Of a DNA stretch of 64,000 nucleotides, positions 8,863-18,869 are shown piece by piece (the stretch's first letter is position 1; each line of letters begins with the position of its first letter). Source of the stretch: Lujinxingia vulgaris (lineage in GTDB: Bacteria; Myxococcota_A; Bradymonadia; Bradymonadales; Bradymonadaceae). The DNA lies in the NCBI RefSeq assembly GCF_007997005.1, contig NZ_VOSL01000044.1, positions 62,001 through 126,000 on the forward strand, written 5' to 3'. Made by a program: the position numbers and the translations under genes. The notes under the pieces were generated by a model. That model saw only the letters and a list, made by a program, of their open reading frames with translations, had not been told where the DNA came from and did no database searches.

Positions 8863-11800
8863 GCTGGCTTGCGCGCCTCTCTCGCGCCGCGCTCTGCGGC
8901 GTGGTCGCCGTCTCTTTGCTCGGCGGCTGCCGTGACGTGGTGCGCGTGGAGGGCGAGCTGGCCGCAGCGCCTTTTAAAGAGGCCACCGCCTCGCTGACCA
9001 AAGACCCTTCGGGGCGCTGGTTTGTGGTCGCCGCACAGGGCCAGCCCCTGCAGCGCTACGCGCTGGTGACGCATCACCAGGTGGTGCACGCCTTTGAGGT
9101 GGTCCCCACCGGGGAGCGCAGTGGCGAGCTGCTGGCGCTGACCGAGGTGCCCGTGGCCTGGTTTAACCTGGCGATGGTCGGCGACCCCGAGGTGCGCTTT
9201 GCCGAGAGCCTCGACGATGAGCTCCTGGCGAGCACGGTCGGACTGTGGGCCGGCGGTCAGAGCGAAGAGATCCGCTGGGTGGGGCCGCTCCCGGAGGGCG
9301 TCGAGAGCGCGGTGGTCCTGCGCGCAGCCGGCCACGACGCTCAAGCCAGCCTGGCCGAGCGCATCGTGGGCACCCTGGAGGTGGACGCTCGCGGTGTGCA
9401 TAAGGCCACGCAACGTTTTGACGCCGGGCAGGGGCCTTACCTGGTGCTGGTCGAGGGGCCTGTAAGCGACGCGCGGCCCCGGGTGGCGACCTACACCGCG
9501 ATGGGCATCCCCACCGAGGGGCTTCTGGAGGCGGTGGAGAGCGGTGGCACACACAACGTGCGCACCATGGCCGAGCTGCGAGAGGTCGGGGCAGGGCGCG
9601 GCGCGGAGCTGCTGATCGCCGACGCCGGCGACGACCTGATGCTCGGGCTGAGCTCCGGGGCGCTGGCGCCCGGATTTGGACCGGCCTCCCAACGTCCGGC
9701 CTTTGCTGAGTCCGGGTTTCGGATCGGCGCAAACGCCACGCTCGCCCACCGTCGGCTGGCGTTGCAGGCGCTGGTGGCGCTGTACCAGGGCCACCCGCTG
9801 AAGGCGGCCTACATGCTGCGGCAGATCCCCGGGCTTAATGTCGACGGATCGGCGCGCGGCGCCGAGCTTCGGCTGCGCGACCTGGAGGCCGCCGCGGGCT
9901 ACGGCGCCTGGGCTCGCCGCCAGACCGCTCTCGGAGTGGAGGGGTTTGGCGCCGACGCCGCGCTCGCTATCGCTCGCGCCTATGCCTATGAAGGGCAATG
10001 GGACGCGGTGGTGATCTATGCCGAGCGTGCCGCGTCGTTCTTTGGTCGCTGGCCCTCTCCCCAACGCGAACTTGGCCGGGCGCGCGCCTACCAGCTCGGC
10101 GCGCTGGCCTCGATCTGGGCCGGGCGCGAGGGCGGGCTCAAGCGAGCGCAGGCCCGTATGGCCCGCGCCTATGTCGAGGTCCAGCGCATCGAAGATCCCC
10201 TGCGCGCCGGTGAGATCGCTCGCATCCGCGCTCTGATCGCCCTGAAATATGGCGAGGTTCAGCAGGCCGAAGAGCTCATGGAGCTTGCGCGCCAGGGCTT
10301 TGCCGACGCCGGCAGCCAGCGCCTGGAGAGCAAGCTCGCCCTCGACGCGGCCTACGCGTTTTATGTGAACGGGGCCAACGACGCCGCGCTCCGGGCGTAC
10401 CGCCGCTGGGAGCGCGATCATCAGGCGCTTCGCCGACCCGAGCAGGAGATGATGGCCCGCGCCCTGCAGATGGTTCTGAAGCTGCAAGGCGCACCGACCC
10501 CTGGGGAGCGCGCCTGGGCCGATGTGCAGGCCCGCGCCGGCGCCCTGCGTGCCTGGGATGCCCTGCTGCTCGCTGCGCTGGAGCGCTACCAGGCGCGCCC
10601 CTACGGCGGCCGCGAGGTCGTGGAGCTTGGCGAGACGGTGCTGCGCGCCAGCGCCCGCAGCTCCCTGGCGCTGCTCGATGATCGCATCGATGGCGCGCTC
10701 TCGGGCATCTGCGCCGAGACCCTCTTTGCTGGCGAGGAGGGCACCGCCTCCGAGCTCGCCCACCTCTGCGAGAGCGTCGCCGGGCGCTACTTCGCCGAGC
10801 CGGCCAGCGTGGAGCCGCTCTTTCGGGCGGCCTACCGTTTTCTGCAACGCGGCGAGCTCAGTCGTGCCCGCCAGGCGCTCGACTTTATCCAGACGCGTGC
10901 GCCGCGCACCGGCCCCTGGCGCATCACCCACGGCCAGGCGCTCCTGCTGGGCGCGGCCATCGACGTGGAGTCCGATCGACCCGAAGACGTCGCCGCCCAA
11001 CTCGATGAGGCGTTTAAGCTGCTCAACGCCTCGCTGGAGCGGGGCTACGCGCCGGCGGTGCTCCTGCAGCTGGCCGACTCCTTTGACCTGCGGGGCTTCG
11101 ATCGCCTCGCCATCTCGCTCGGCGAGAGCGCTTTGAGCGCGGCGCGCCAGCAGTACCAGCGCACCACCGGCTTTGACGCCTCCCTGGCGCTCGCGAAACG
11201 TCTCTATCAGGCGCGCCGCTTCGAGGCGCTCGCCATGCTCGAGCCCCCCGAGAGCCCGCTGCACGCCGCGCGCGTCAACCTCTACCGCGCCCACGCCGAG
11301 GTCATGCGGGGCAACTCCCGGCTCGGCTCCGATCTTCAGGTCCAGGCCCTGGAGCAGGCCGAAGACTTCGGTGAGCTGCAGCGTATCTCGGTCAAACTCC
11401 TCGCTCTGGAGCTCGCGCTGACCCGTGGTGAGTTCGCGGTGGCACAGGAGCTCGGTGAGCGGATTGGCCGCGACCTCGATGATCTGCCGACGACGATCGC
11501 GATCAGTGAGGGAGGGCGCGTGTTGACCGCGCGAACGCTCGCGCTCACCGCCCGCGCCCACCTGGGAGCGGGGGTGCCGGATGAGGCGCGGCGCATGACC
11601 GCCCGCGCGCTCGCGATCTTCGAGGAGCTCGCCAGCGAGGTCGCCCCGATGGTCCGCGCCGAAGTGCTGGAGGTCGCCGCCCGTCAGGCCGGGACCCTTG
11701 AGGAGCTCGAGAGCCACGTCGACACGCTCGACGCGCTCTTTGCGCAGAGCTCGCGGGGCGACGATCGGCAGGCGGCCCGCGAGATCGCGCGCCGCCTCAC

Positions 11801-12626
11801 GCCGCTCTTGCTCACGCTCAATGAGACCTCCCGCGCCATCGACGTGTTGCAACGCGTGCACGCTCGCGGCGACGCGCTCTTTGGCTTCCGTGACCGCTCC
11901 CACTGCCTCACCGGTGAGGTCGCGGCCTACGCCGGGGACACGCCAGCGGCCCGCTACCACCTGGAGCGCTGCGCCCAGTCTGATGCCTTTGAAGCCCAGG
12001 CCACACGCGGACTTCTGGTTATGGCGCTGAGCAACCCGGAGGCCTCACTGGCCTACCGCGCCAGCCTCGCCAACCATCTGCTGCAAAACCACGCGGCGGA
12101 GCTCGCGCCTTTTGAGCAGGGCCGGCTGCGCCTGATCAACGAGCTCGCCACATCGCTGGCCACGCCGGCTCCCGAGCAGGAAGCCGCGCTGCGCGAAGAG
12201 CTCACGGCTGCCCCCGGCCCGGTGGAGCGTCTGGAGGTGCTGGTCCGTCTGGGCGACTACCTGCTCAACGTGGGCCACTTCGAAGAGCTGGAGCGCCTCC
12301 TGCAGTCGGAGGCCTCGGCCTTTTACCAGGACGAGGTCGTCGATGGGCCGGCGCGCCTGGTGCAGCTTCGCCTGCGCGCGCTCGTCACCCAGGCGCGCCC
12401 CTTTGAGGCGCTGGCCTACGCCTCGCGCGCCCTGGCTGAAGCGCCCTCCAGCGATCCGGTGGCGCAGGCCCGCGCGCACCTCCTGCTGGCTCACGCTCGC
12501 ATTCAGCTCGGCCAGCCTCTTCAGGCTCGCGCTGAGCTTAAAGAGGCCGCTGCCAAGGGCGGAGATTCGGTGGAACTCGCCACCGAGCGTCAGACGCTGG
12601 AATCTGTGACCGACCTGAGCCGTTAG
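8859..12626 (+). CDS. Large TPR/alpha-solenoid lipoprotein coupled to the opp operon
   Basis: 1255 residues. The signal peptide ends in a lipobox (LLGGC, Cys about 24), so it is a lipid-anchored exported protein. Residues of about 25-290 form a mixed beta-rich region of unknown type. From about 295 to the end the sequence is a long run of Ala/Leu/Arg/Glu-rich helical pairs typical of TPR or related alpha-solenoids (for example [18 protein letters not shown] and [16 protein letters not shown]). I do not recognise a specific family. The 4-nt overlap with oppF places it in the importer operon. It could be a scaffold or peptide-presenting partner, but co-transcription is the only evidence. Confidence 0.85.
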   Translation: MSWLARLSRAALCGVVAVSLLGGCRDVVRVEGELAAAPFKEATASLTKDPSGRWFVVAAQGQPLQRYALVTHHQVVHAFEVVPTGERSGELLALTEVPVAWFNLAMVGDPEVRFAESLDDELLASTVGLWAGGQSEEIRWVGPLPEGVESAVVLRAAGHDAQASLAERIVGTLEVDARGVHKATQRFDAGQGPYLVLVEGPVSDARPRVATYTAMGIPTEGLLEAVESGGTHNVRTMAELREVGAGRGAELLIADAGDDLMLGLSSGALAPGFGPASQRPAFAESGFRIGANATLAHRRLALQALVALYQGHPLKAAYMLRQIPGLNVDGSARGAELRLRDLEAAAGYGAWARRQTALGVEGFGADAALAIARAYAYEGQWDAVVIYAERAASFFGRWPSPQRELGRARAYQLGALASIWAGREGGLKRAQARMARAYVEVQRIEDPLRAGEIARIRALIALKYGEVQQAEELMELARQGFADAGSQRLESKLALDAAYAFYVNGANDAALRAYRRWERDHQALRRPEQEMMARALQMVLKLQGAPTPGERAWADVQARAGALRAWDALLLAALERYQARPYGGREVVELGETVLRASARSSLALLDDRIDGALSGICAETLFAGEEGTASELAHLCESVAGRYFAEPASVEPLFRAAYRFLQRGELSRARQALDFIQTRAPRTGPWRITHGQALLLGAAIDVESDRPEDVAAQLDEAFKLLNASLERGYAPAVLLQLADSFDLRGFDRLAISLGESALSAARQQYQRTTGFDASLALAKRLYQARRFEALAMLEPPESPLHAARVNLYRAHAEVMRGNSRLGSDLQVQALEQAEDFGELQRISVKLLALELALTRGEFAVAQELGERIGRDLDDLPTTIAISEGGRVLTARTLALTARAHLGAGVPDEARRMTARALAIFEELASEVAPMVRAEVLEVAARQAGTLEELESHVDTLDALFAQSSRGDDRQAAREIARRLTPLLLTLNETSRAIDVLQRVHARGDALFGFRDRSHCLTGEVAAYAGDTPAARYHLERCAQSDAFEAQATRGLLVMALSNPEASLAYRASLANHLLQNHAAELAPFEQGRLRLINELATSLATPAPEQEAALREELTAAPGPVERLEVLVRLGDYLLNVGHFEELERLLQSEASAFYQDEVVDGPARLVQLRLRALVTQARPFEALAYASRALAEAPSSDPVAQARAHLLLAHARIQLGQPLQARAELKEAAAKGGDSVELATERQTLESVTDLSR

Positions 12627-12699
12627 CCGCCCGTATCAGCGCGCCCGAGTGCCGGACGTGCCTCGTCAGAATTCCCTTCCGTACCCGTGAGCGCAGTCT

Positions 12700-15477
12700 A
12701 TGGACGCCGTCCGTCTCAAAGGTGTTCGCACCCATAACCTCAAGCACATCAGCTGCACCATCCCGCATAACCGCCTCACCGTGGTCACCGGGGTGAGCGG
12801 TTCGGGGAAGAGCAGCCTGGCCTTTGACACCCTCTACGCCGAGGGACAACGCCGCTACACCGAGTCGCTCTCTACCTACGCGCGACAGTTCCTGCAGCGT
12901 CTTCCTCGTCCGCCGATCGACGCCATCAGCAACGTGCCGCCGGCCATCGCGCTGCGTCAGAAGAACGAGGTGAGCAACGCCCGCTCCACCGTGGGCACGG
13001 TCACCGAGATCGACGATCACCTTCACCTGATTTACACCCACGTCGGCGTCACCAGCTGCCCGGATTGCGGGGTTGAGGTCAGCCGCGACAACCCGGCCGA
13101 GGTCGTCGACCGCCTGCTCAATGAGCTGGAGGAGGGCACGCGCCTCATCCTGGTGGCCCGTGTCGCCCCTGAAGAAGCCTCCCAGCGCGCGCTCCTGCTG
13201 GAGCACCTCGTTGGCCAGGGCTACCGCCGCCTCTACATCGACCACGAGACCATCGACGTGACCGAGAGCGGGGTCGAGAACCTCCTCGATATGGAGGCGT
13301 TCCCGGTGGTCGTGGACCGCCTGGTGCTTCGCGCCGACGAGCGCATGCGCATCGCCGAGGCCGTCGAAGCCGCGATGGGGCTTGGCCGCGGGCGCGTTGA
13401 GGTCTTTGAACATCGCACTGAGGAGGCGCCGCGGGTCTTCGACCAGGCCTTTCGCTGCAACAGCTGCGGGCGCGATATGGTCGAGCCCCAGCCGGCGCTC
13501 TTTAGCTTCAACAGCTCGGTGGGCGCCTGCCCGACCTGCACCGGGTTTGGCAAAACGATGGGCGTAGACTACGCCCGCGTCATCCCCAACCCCCGGGTGA
13601 CCCTGGAAGACGGCGCGGTGGCCTGTTTTCAGACCCCGAAGTACAAAACCCAGCATAAAAAGATGATGGAAGCCTGCCGCAACGCGGGCATCCCCATCGA
13701 CATCCCCTACGGTGACCTGGCCGAGGAGCATAAGCGTTTTGTGCGCTTTGGCGGCAAGGGCTACCCGGGCATCGCAAAGTTCTTCAAGGCCCTGCAGAAG
13801 AAGCAGCACCGCACCGACGTGCGCATCATGCTCGCCAGGTACCGCGGCTACGACACCTGCGAGGATTGCGAGGGCACGCGCCTTCACCCCGACGCGCGCA
13901 ACGTGCGCTTTGCCGGCCGCCTCATCAGCGATTTTTGGGAGATGCGCATCGAGCAGGCCCTGGCCTTCTTCGACATCGTCGAGCTCGCCCCCCACGTGCG
14001 CGCCCGCATTGAGCCTCTGCTCGCTGAGATCACCCACCGCCTGCTCTACCTGCACGAGGTGGGCCTGGGCTACCTGGAGCTCGGCCGCCAGTCCCGCACT
14101 TTGAGTGGTGGCGAGATGCAGCGCATTCACCTGACCTCAAGCCTGGGCCGCGCGCTCACCGACACGCTCTATGTGCTCGACGAGCCCACCGCCGGGCTGC
14201 ACGCCCGCGACTCGGAGAAGTTGCTCGAGGTGCTGCGGGGGCTGCGCGACCTGGGCAACACCGTGGTCGTGGTCGAGCACGACCCCGAGATCATCCTGGG
14301 CGCCGACCACGTGCTTGAGATCGGACCGGTGGGCGGGGAGGGCGGCGGGCAGCTGACCTACGAAGGCCCGCTCACAGGCTTTGATCTCGATGCGCGCGTG
14401 GATTTTTCGGCCTGTGAAGCGATGACGCCGCAGACCACCGCCGACATCCCCGGTTTTGTGCGCATCATCGGCGCGCGCCATCACAACCTCAAAGACCTCA
14501 CCGTCGACATCCCCCATGAGCGCATCACGGCCATCACCGGCGTGAGCGGCTCCGGCAAGAGCACCCTGATGGAAGACGTGCTCTTCAACGGCTGGCGACG
14601 CCTGCGCGGGCAGGGCGGGGTCGAAGCCGGCCACTTCGACGCGCTGGAGGGCCTGGAGGGCTTTGCCGAGGTCGAGATGATGGACCAGTCTGCCATCGGC
14701 CGCTCCTCGCGCTCCAACGCCATGAGCTACACCAAGGCCTACGACGACATTCGCAAGATCTTCAGCGGTACCCACGACGCGCGCCGGCTGGGGCTGACGA
14801 TGGGCGATTTTTCCTTCAACACCTCCGGCGGGCGCTGTGAGGTCTGCCAGGGCACCGGCACGGTCACCGTCGAGATGCACTTTATGGCCGACGTGGAGGT
14901 GCCCTGCGACGACTGCGGCGGAAAGCGTTTTGGCCCCAAAGTCCTCGGCGTGTACTACCGCGGCAAGACCATCGATCAGATCTTTGAGATGACCGTGCTC
15001 GAAGCTGTCGACTTCTTCGAGGGCCACGCCGCGCTCCAACGCAAGCTCAAGCCCCTGTTGGAGGTCGGGCTGGGGTATCTGCGTCTGGGGCAGACCACGG
15101 CCACCTACTCCGGTGGCGAGGCCCAGCGTCTCAAGCTCGCGACCTACATTGCCGATGGAAGAAAGCGTGGCGAGACCGACCCGGTGCTCTTTATCTTCGA
15201 TGAACCCACCGTCGGCCTGCACCTCAAAGATGTGGCCGTGCTGCTGGTGGCGCTGCGCAAACTCGTCGAGCTCGGTCACACGGTGATCGCGGTCGAGCAT
15301 AACATCGACTTCATCGCGCGCTGCGACCACGTCATCGACTTAGGCCCGGAGGCCGGCCCGCGCGGCGGCGAACTCGTGGCCAGCGGAAGCCCCCGGGAGG
15401 TCGCCCGGGTGGAGAAGAGCGTGACCGGGCGCTACCTGCGCGAGCTTTTTGACGGGGTGGGCAAGAAGGCGGGCTGA
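12700..15477 (+). CDS. uvrA: UvrA-family excinuclease ATPase, divergent
   Basis: 925 residues, close to normal UvrA length. There are two ABC modules: Walker A GVSGSGKSS near residue 31 and GVSGSGKST in the second half, signatures LSGGEMQRIHL and YSGGEAQRLKL, and Walker B regions YVLDEPTAGLH and FIFDEPTVGLH. Zinc-binding pairs are present (CPDC; CNSC and CPTC; CEDC; CEVCQGTG with CDDCGG). The usual DQSPIGRTPRSNPATYT box is changed to DQSAIGRSSRSNAMSYT and the second signature region is atypical, so this looks like a divergent UvrA or a paralog. Expected role is DNA-damage recognition in nucleotide excision repair. No obvious ribosome binding site precedes the ATG. Confidence 0.85.
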   Translation: MDAVRLKGVRTHNLKHISCTIPHNRLTVVTGVSGSGKSSLAFDTLYAEGQRRYTESLSTYARQFLQRLPRPPIDAISNVPPAIALRQKNEVSNARSTVGTVTEIDDHLHLIYTHVGVTSCPDCGVEVSRDNPAEVVDRLLNELEEGTRLILVARVAPEEASQRALLLEHLVGQGYRRLYIDHETIDVTESGVENLLDMEAFPVVVDRLVLRADERMRIAEAVEAAMGLGRGRVEVFEHRTEEAPRVFDQAFRCNSCGRDMVEPQPALFSFNSSVGACPTCTGFGKTMGVDYARVIPNPRVTLEDGAVACFQTPKYKTQHKKMMEACRNAGIPIDIPYGDLAEEHKRFVRFGGKGYPGIAKFFKALQKKQHRTDVRIMLARYRGYDTCEDCEGTRLHPDARNVRFAGRLISDFWEMRIEQALAFFDIVELAPHVRARIEPLLAEITHRLLYLHEVGLGYLELGRQSRTLSGGEMQRIHLTSSLGRALTDTLYVLDEPTAGLHARDSEKLLEVLRGLRDLGNTVVVVEHDPEIILGADHVLEIGPVGGEGGGQLTYEGPLTGFDLDARVDFSACEAMTPQTTADIPGFVRIIGARHHNLKDLTVDIPHERITAITGVSGSGKSTLMEDVLFNGWRRLRGQGGVEAGHFDALEGLEGFAEVEMMDQSAIGRSSRSNAMSYTKAYDDIRKIFSGTHDARRLGLTMGDFSFNTSGGRCEVCQGTGTVTVEMHFMADVEVPCDDCGGKRFGPKVLGVYYRGKTIDQIFEMTVLEAVDFFEGHAALQRKLKPLLEVGLGYLRLGQTTATYSGGEAQRLKLATYIADGRKRGETDPVLFIFDEPTVGLHLKDVAVLLVALRKLVELGHTVIAVEHNIDFIARCDHVIDLGPEAGPRGGELVASGSPREVARVEKSVTGRYLRELFDGVGKKAG

Positions 15478-15593
15478 GCTTTAATCATGAATCATTGCAT
15501 CTGCGGATTGCGCGCCTACCTTTGCGCCATGTCTGGCGCACCGCGCCGGCGCAAACCACCTCTGTGTTTCGCACCCGCGACAAGGAGCTGTAG

Positions 15594-15755
15594 ATGTCCT
15601 TAATCCGACTTATCGCCGCCATCTTTCTCCCGCCCCTGGGCGTCTTTCTGACCGTCGGGTTCGGCAAGGCCTTCTGGATAAACATCATCCTGACGATTCT
15701 GGGCGTTTTGCCGGGCATCGTTCACGCCGTCTGGGTGATCGCCAAGGCGGACTAA
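15594..15755 (+). CDS. YqaE/Pmp3-family small membrane protein
   Basis: 53 residues with two hydrophobic helices and the Pmp3/YqaE pattern: an N-terminal LIRLIAAIFLPPLGVFL and a second helix with LTILGVLPGIVHAVWVI. AAGGAG at 15582-15587 lies 6 nt before the ATG, an excellent site. It is a single-gene unit followed by a strong terminator. Homologs are stress-induced inner-membrane or plasma-membrane peptides linked to salt and cold tolerance; a similar role here is inferred. Confidence 0.88.
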   Translation: MSLIRLIAAIFLPPLGVFLTVGFGKAFWINIILTILGVLPGIVHAVWVIAKAD

Positions 15756-15797
15756 AGACTCAGGAACGGTCTGAAACGCCAACCTGTTTTACGATTC

Positions 15798-15843
15798 AAA
15801 ACGACGAAGGCCACCTCTGGATGGAGGTGGCCTTCGTCGTTTT
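15798..15843. terminator. Bidirectional intrinsic terminator
   Basis: A 20-bp perfect stem (AAAACGACGAAGGCCACCTC and its complement) with a 6-nt loop, with A-tract and T-tract at the two feet. It lies between the convergent yqaE-like gene (+) and the DUF3825-like gene (-), so it can serve both. Confidence 0.92.
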
Positions 15844-15862
15844 CAAGCCTGCTGGTGCGCCA

Positions 15863-16633
15863 TCAGGTGCGCAGCCAGTTATCATCCAGCCGCCCGATGA
15901 GCCGGGCGTTGGAGTAGGCCTGATCCAAAGTCAGGCAGGTGGCCACGCGGTAGTAGCCTTCGCGACGCTCCACCACCGCGGCCAGGTCGGCCTCGGAGGG
16001 GCGGCTCAAGCACAGGGGCAGGAGCAGCTGAATGCGTCCCCGATGGTACTGCGGCACTGCGATGCGGTAGTTGCGACGCACGCGACCCAGCGCGTTCTCA
16101 AAGCCGCCGGTGAGCAGGGTCTGCAGCTGGAAGTCGCCCATGCCATCGAACTCCTCGGGGAGGCGCTCGCGGTTCTCGGCGATGATATGTTCAATGTTTT
16201 TGCGCACTTCCATGCGCGGATCGAAGACCACGTCGGTGGGATCTTCAAAATAGCTGGCGATGTCGGGCAGGGTGGGAAAGCGGTTCATGCGCGTGTCGCC
16301 CTTGCGCACAAAGCCCTGAAAGTACCAGGGCTGGCGATCCGGGATCTTGTTGTCGCCAAAGATCGCGTAGATGGGCTCCTGGTGCTCGGTCACAAGGCCG
16401 GTATCAAAGCAGGCGCCGGTGTTGTCGTCGGTGGTGACGACTTTGCCTTCCTCTTCGATGCGATTGAAGGTGTGAATGATGTAGGAGTAGAGGATGGGAC
16501 GCGGAAAGTCGCTGTCGGTGAAGCGATACTCCCAATCCTCGGCCTCAGCCAGCTCCTCGAGCTCGGCCAGGTGGTCGGGAAAGTCGGGCAGAAACGCAAA
16601 TTGTTTGAGGGGAGGAAGTGTCGCGTCGTACAT
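15863..16633 (-). CDS. DUF3825-like protein
   Basis: 256 residues, no signal peptide or membrane helix. The segment DNTGACFDTGLVTEHQEPIY resembles the core motif of DUF3825 (an FNTGL-like box followed by an IYA motif), and the length fits. The C-terminus contains RGRIQLLLPLCL and a final region near ATCLTLDQAYSNARL. No biochemical function is known to me for the family. It stands alone between a terminator and a repeat element. The ATG at 16633 has only a weak purine stretch upstream. Confidence 0.72.
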   Translation of the reverse strand: MYDATLPPLKQFAFLPDFPDHLAELEELAEAEDWEYRFTDSDFPRPILYSYIIHTFNRIEEEGKVVTTDDNTGACFDTGLVTEHQEPIYAIFGDNKIPDRQPWYFQGFVRKGDTRMNRFPTLPDIASYFEDPTDVVFDPRMEVRKNIEHIIAENRERLPEEFDGMGDFQLQTLLTGGFENALGRVRRNYRIAVPQYHRGRIQLLLPLCLSRPSEADLAAVVERREGYYRVATCLTLDQAYSNARLIGRLDDNWLRT

Positions 16634-16812
16634 ACATGATCCGGGGAAGGGTAAGGGAGGCGCACTGAGATGGCCCCCCGGACAGCGCGCCGGAACAAAA
16701 CTGTAGTGAGAAACACCTCGGGCGCCACGACTTAGCTCGCGGGCGGGTGCTCGGGTGGCGGGGAACTTTCGGGGCCAGCGCGCCTCTTGTCAAGCCAGGC
16801 AGGCCAGGAAAA

Positions 16813-17194
16813 CAGGGCAATCGCAACGTCTCACAAGACTTTTTATGGAGAACCCACCCAATCCGTAGGGAGGGGGCTTGTGCCCCTCCCGAACTCCCAG
16901 GGCGGGGACCCACAAGGGGTCCCCCTACGGTGGTGGGTGGCGGGGACCCACAAGGGGTCCCCCTACGGTGGCGGGTGGCGGGGACCCACAAGGGGTCCCC
17001 CTACGGTGGTGGGTGGCGGGGACCCACCAGGGGTCCCCCTACGGTGGCGGGTGGCGGGGACCCACAAGGGGTCCCCCTACGGTGGTGGGTGGCGGGGACC
17101 CACAAGGGGTCCCCCTACGGTGGCGGGTGGCGGGGACCCACAAGGGGTCCCCCTACGGTGGCAGGAGGCGGGGACCCACTTTGCGATTGCCCTG
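16813..17194. mobile_element. MITE-like element, long copy with amplified internal repeat
   Basis: The element is 382 bp and bounded by a perfect 14-bp inverted repeat (CAGGGCAATCGCAA left, 16813-16826; TTGCGATTGCCCTG right, 17181-17194). Just outside are near-identical 10-bp direct repeats, GCCAGGAAAA (16803-16812) and GCCAGAAAAA (17195-17204), a candidate target-site duplication. Inside are a hairpin (16868-16890) and seven copies of a 38-bp unit. A second, 117-bp member of the family lies at 19673-19789 with the same ends and interior. There is no transposase, so it would be non-autonomous. Both copies sit just past the 3' end of a minus-strand gene. Confidence 0.7.
16903..17168. repeat. 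Seven tandem 38-bp hairpin units
   Basis: Seven near-identical 38-bp units begin with CGGGGACCC and end with GGTGG. Each contains the inverted repeat GGGGACCC / GGGTCCCC around an ACAAG-type loop, so each can fold into an 8-bp stem. Units differ at one or two positions (C/T before GGGTGG, one A-to-C change in the loop, and a diverged last unit). A truncated eighth copy starts at 17169. The short element at 19673-19789 has only one full unit. Confidence 0.93.
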
Positions 17195-17199
17195 GCCAG

Positions 17200-17233
17200 A
17201 AAAACGGGCGCTCCCCGGAGAGGAAGCGCCCGT
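17200..17233 (-). terminator. Intrinsic terminator of the metzincin gene
   Basis: Read on the minus strand, a 9-bp stem (ACGGGCGCT and its complement, 17204-17212 with 17225-17233) is followed by TTTTTC. It starts 14 nt after the stop codon of the protease gene. Its T-run is also part of the candidate target duplication of the MITE-like element. Confidence 0.85.
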
Positions 17234-17246
17234 CGGCCTTTTAGGC

Positions 17247-18869
17247 TCAGTAGGTCTCGATGAGCGCGTTGTTCATCAGCACAAAACGCTGATGGGGCGT
17301 CAGCGTGGTCTGGCGACCGCCCTGGCTAAACGAGGTCCAGAACATCGTGTTGTCCGCGCTCAGGTTGATGCACTCCTCCGGGCTGACGAAGTCATCGCCG
17401 TTGCTATCGCGACTGCTCGGGCACTCGGGGGTGTCATCCAGCGGGTCATGGCTGGCGCCGTCGCGCTCGGTGGTATGAAAGAGCCCCAGGTAGTGACCGG
17501 CTTCGTGGGCTACCGTCTCCCCGAAGATCTCCGGGGAGAAGTCCAGGTAGGCCAGCGCGATCGCCGCGCCGGCGCGCGCCACACCGGGTCGCGTGGAGGC
17601 CCCGGGCAACCCGCAGGAGATACCTAAAAAGCTCTGGTCGGCGGCCTGGTCGATCATGAAGAGATTGATGCCCGAGAGGTCCGCCTCGGTGGCCACCTGG
17701 CGGATGCCCTCGCACAAGACGACCTCGTCCTGGGGAACCGCGAGCTGGCGGCCCAGGGTGCCCTCAACGTCGCGGTAGCGTACCGGGCCGATGGCGATGC
17801 CGATGTTGGCGTAGATCTGGCGAAAGACCTCCAGGCCTTCCTGGAACGCTGTGCTGCGCTGGGCCTCGGAGGCGTCCATGTAGTCCTGGTCGGTAAACCA
17901 GAAGGTCACCGGCAGGGTGCCGCCCTGAGGGTTAAGCGGGCCGCGTTTGATCAGCGCATGCACGCGCACCCGGGAGGTGTCTTCGGTCCAGAGGCGCACC
18001 CGGTAGGTGCCGGCGCTCAGCGCATACTGTGGCGAGTTGGGCAGCAGGATGCCCATCTGCCCGCCGTAGGTCACCGGGTTGAGCTTCATCAAGGACTGCT
18101 CGGAGCGCTCAATGTCGTAGAGCAGTGTGTTCTGCGGAGTGCCCACCTCCCAGATGTAGGCGGTGGCCGAGGGGGTCATCATCTCCACAATCAAGGAGAC
18201 CGAGCGCACATCGCCGCCGACCTCAAACTCCGAGTCCCACACATCCTGGGCGGTGGCCTGAAAATCGGTGAGCGTCACAAACTCGATCGACGACGCTCCC
18301 TGGCTGCTCACGCACTGGCCGGTCGCGTTGCACACGCGCCCCTCGCTGCACTCGGCGTTGGAGTTGCAGCTGCGACGGGCGTCACGCGAGCCGCAGTCGC
18401 CGCAGTCGGTCCCGTAGGTGCAGACGTCGTACTGCGCAGCGGGGCCGCCATCGTCGCATTCGCCGTCGTTGGCGTACTGGCAGCTGTCGGTGCAGATGGG
18501 CTCGGGGTCGGGCTCCGGATCGGGATCGGGGTCCGGCTCCTCGATGACCGGACGCTCTCCGCAGTCGGCGCAGTCCGTGCCGTAGGCGCAGCTCTCAAAG
18601 AGGGCGCCGGTGCCGCCGTCGTCACACTGGCCGTCGTTGGCGCTGGAGCAGGCGTTGGTGCAGACGGTCTCGGGCTCCTCGTCGACGTCGGGTTGCGGGG
18701 AGGTGTCTTCGTCACCACCGGCGTCGGTGTCCGTCGGATCGGGATCATCATCGACGACGATCAGGGGCTGCTCGTCCGCGGGCTCCTGGGGCACGCAGGC
18801 GCTCAGGGCGGTGGCCGAGGCCATCGTGGCGAGCAGCGCTATAAGTCGGGGCAGATTAGCGCGATTCAT
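17247..18869 (-). CDS. Secreted LNR-repeat metzincin metalloprotease lipoprotein
   Basis: 540 residues. A signal peptide with lipobox (LSAC, Cys about 25) is followed by an Asp/Pro/Glu linker. Two LNR/Notch-like six-Cys repeats lie at about 70-103 and 126-159 (core NDGxCDDGG, YGTDCxDCG), then a Cys-rich NAECSEGRVCN segment. The catalytic motif is HEAGHYLGLFH at about 455-465, the HExxHxxGxxH zinc site of metzincins, with a Met-turn candidate near 509; the layout best fits pappalysin-like M43 enzymes. DSNGDDFVSPEE between them looks like an EF-hand-type calcium loop. It is probably surface-anchored and degrades external protein. Its start overlaps the stop of the upstream HEAT-repeat gene by 4 nt. 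Confidence 0.85.
   Translation of the reverse strand: MNRANLPRLIALLATMASATALSACVPQEPADEQPLIVVDDDPDPTDTDAGGDEDTSPQPDVDEEPETVCTNACSSANDGQCDDGGTGALFESCAYGTDCADCGERPVIEEPDPDPDPEPDPEPICTDSCQYANDGECDDGGPAAQYDVCTYGTDCGDCGSRDARRSCNSNAECSEGRVCNATGQCVSSQGASSIEFVTLTDFQATAQDVWDSEFEVGGDVRSVSLIVEMMTPSATAYIWEVGTPQNTLLYDIERSEQSLMKLNPVTYGGQMGILLPNSPQYALSAGTYRVRLWTEDTSRVRVHALIKRGPLNPQGGTLPVTFWFTDQDYMDASEAQRSTAFQEGLEVFRQIYANIGIAIGPVRYRDVEGTLGRQLAVPQDEVVLCEGIRQVATEADLSGINLFMIDQAADQSFLGISCGLPGASTRPGVARAGAAIALAYLDFSPEIFGETVAHEAGHYLGLFHTTERDGASHDPLDDTPECPSSRDSNGDDFVSPEECINLSADNTMFWTSFSQGGRQTTLTPHQRFVLMNNALIETY

Noticed and set aside
8700-11960. Long antisense frame opposite the TPR lipoprotein (and similar ones opposite oppA, oppC, uvrA, rep and the HD gene)
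   Set aside because: These are mirror frames expected in GC-rich DNA with strong third-position bias. The sense strands carry clear family motifs and the antisense products have none.
16903-17168. CRISPR-like array
   Set aside because: The 38-bp units are directly adjacent with no unique spacers and no cas genes are nearby.
16747-17627. Three overlapping plus-strand reading frames through the 38-bp repeats
   Set aside because: The 38-bp period reads open in all three frames with the same repeated Gly/Pro/Arg peptides. There is no ribosome binding site and the frames run antisense into the metzincin gene.
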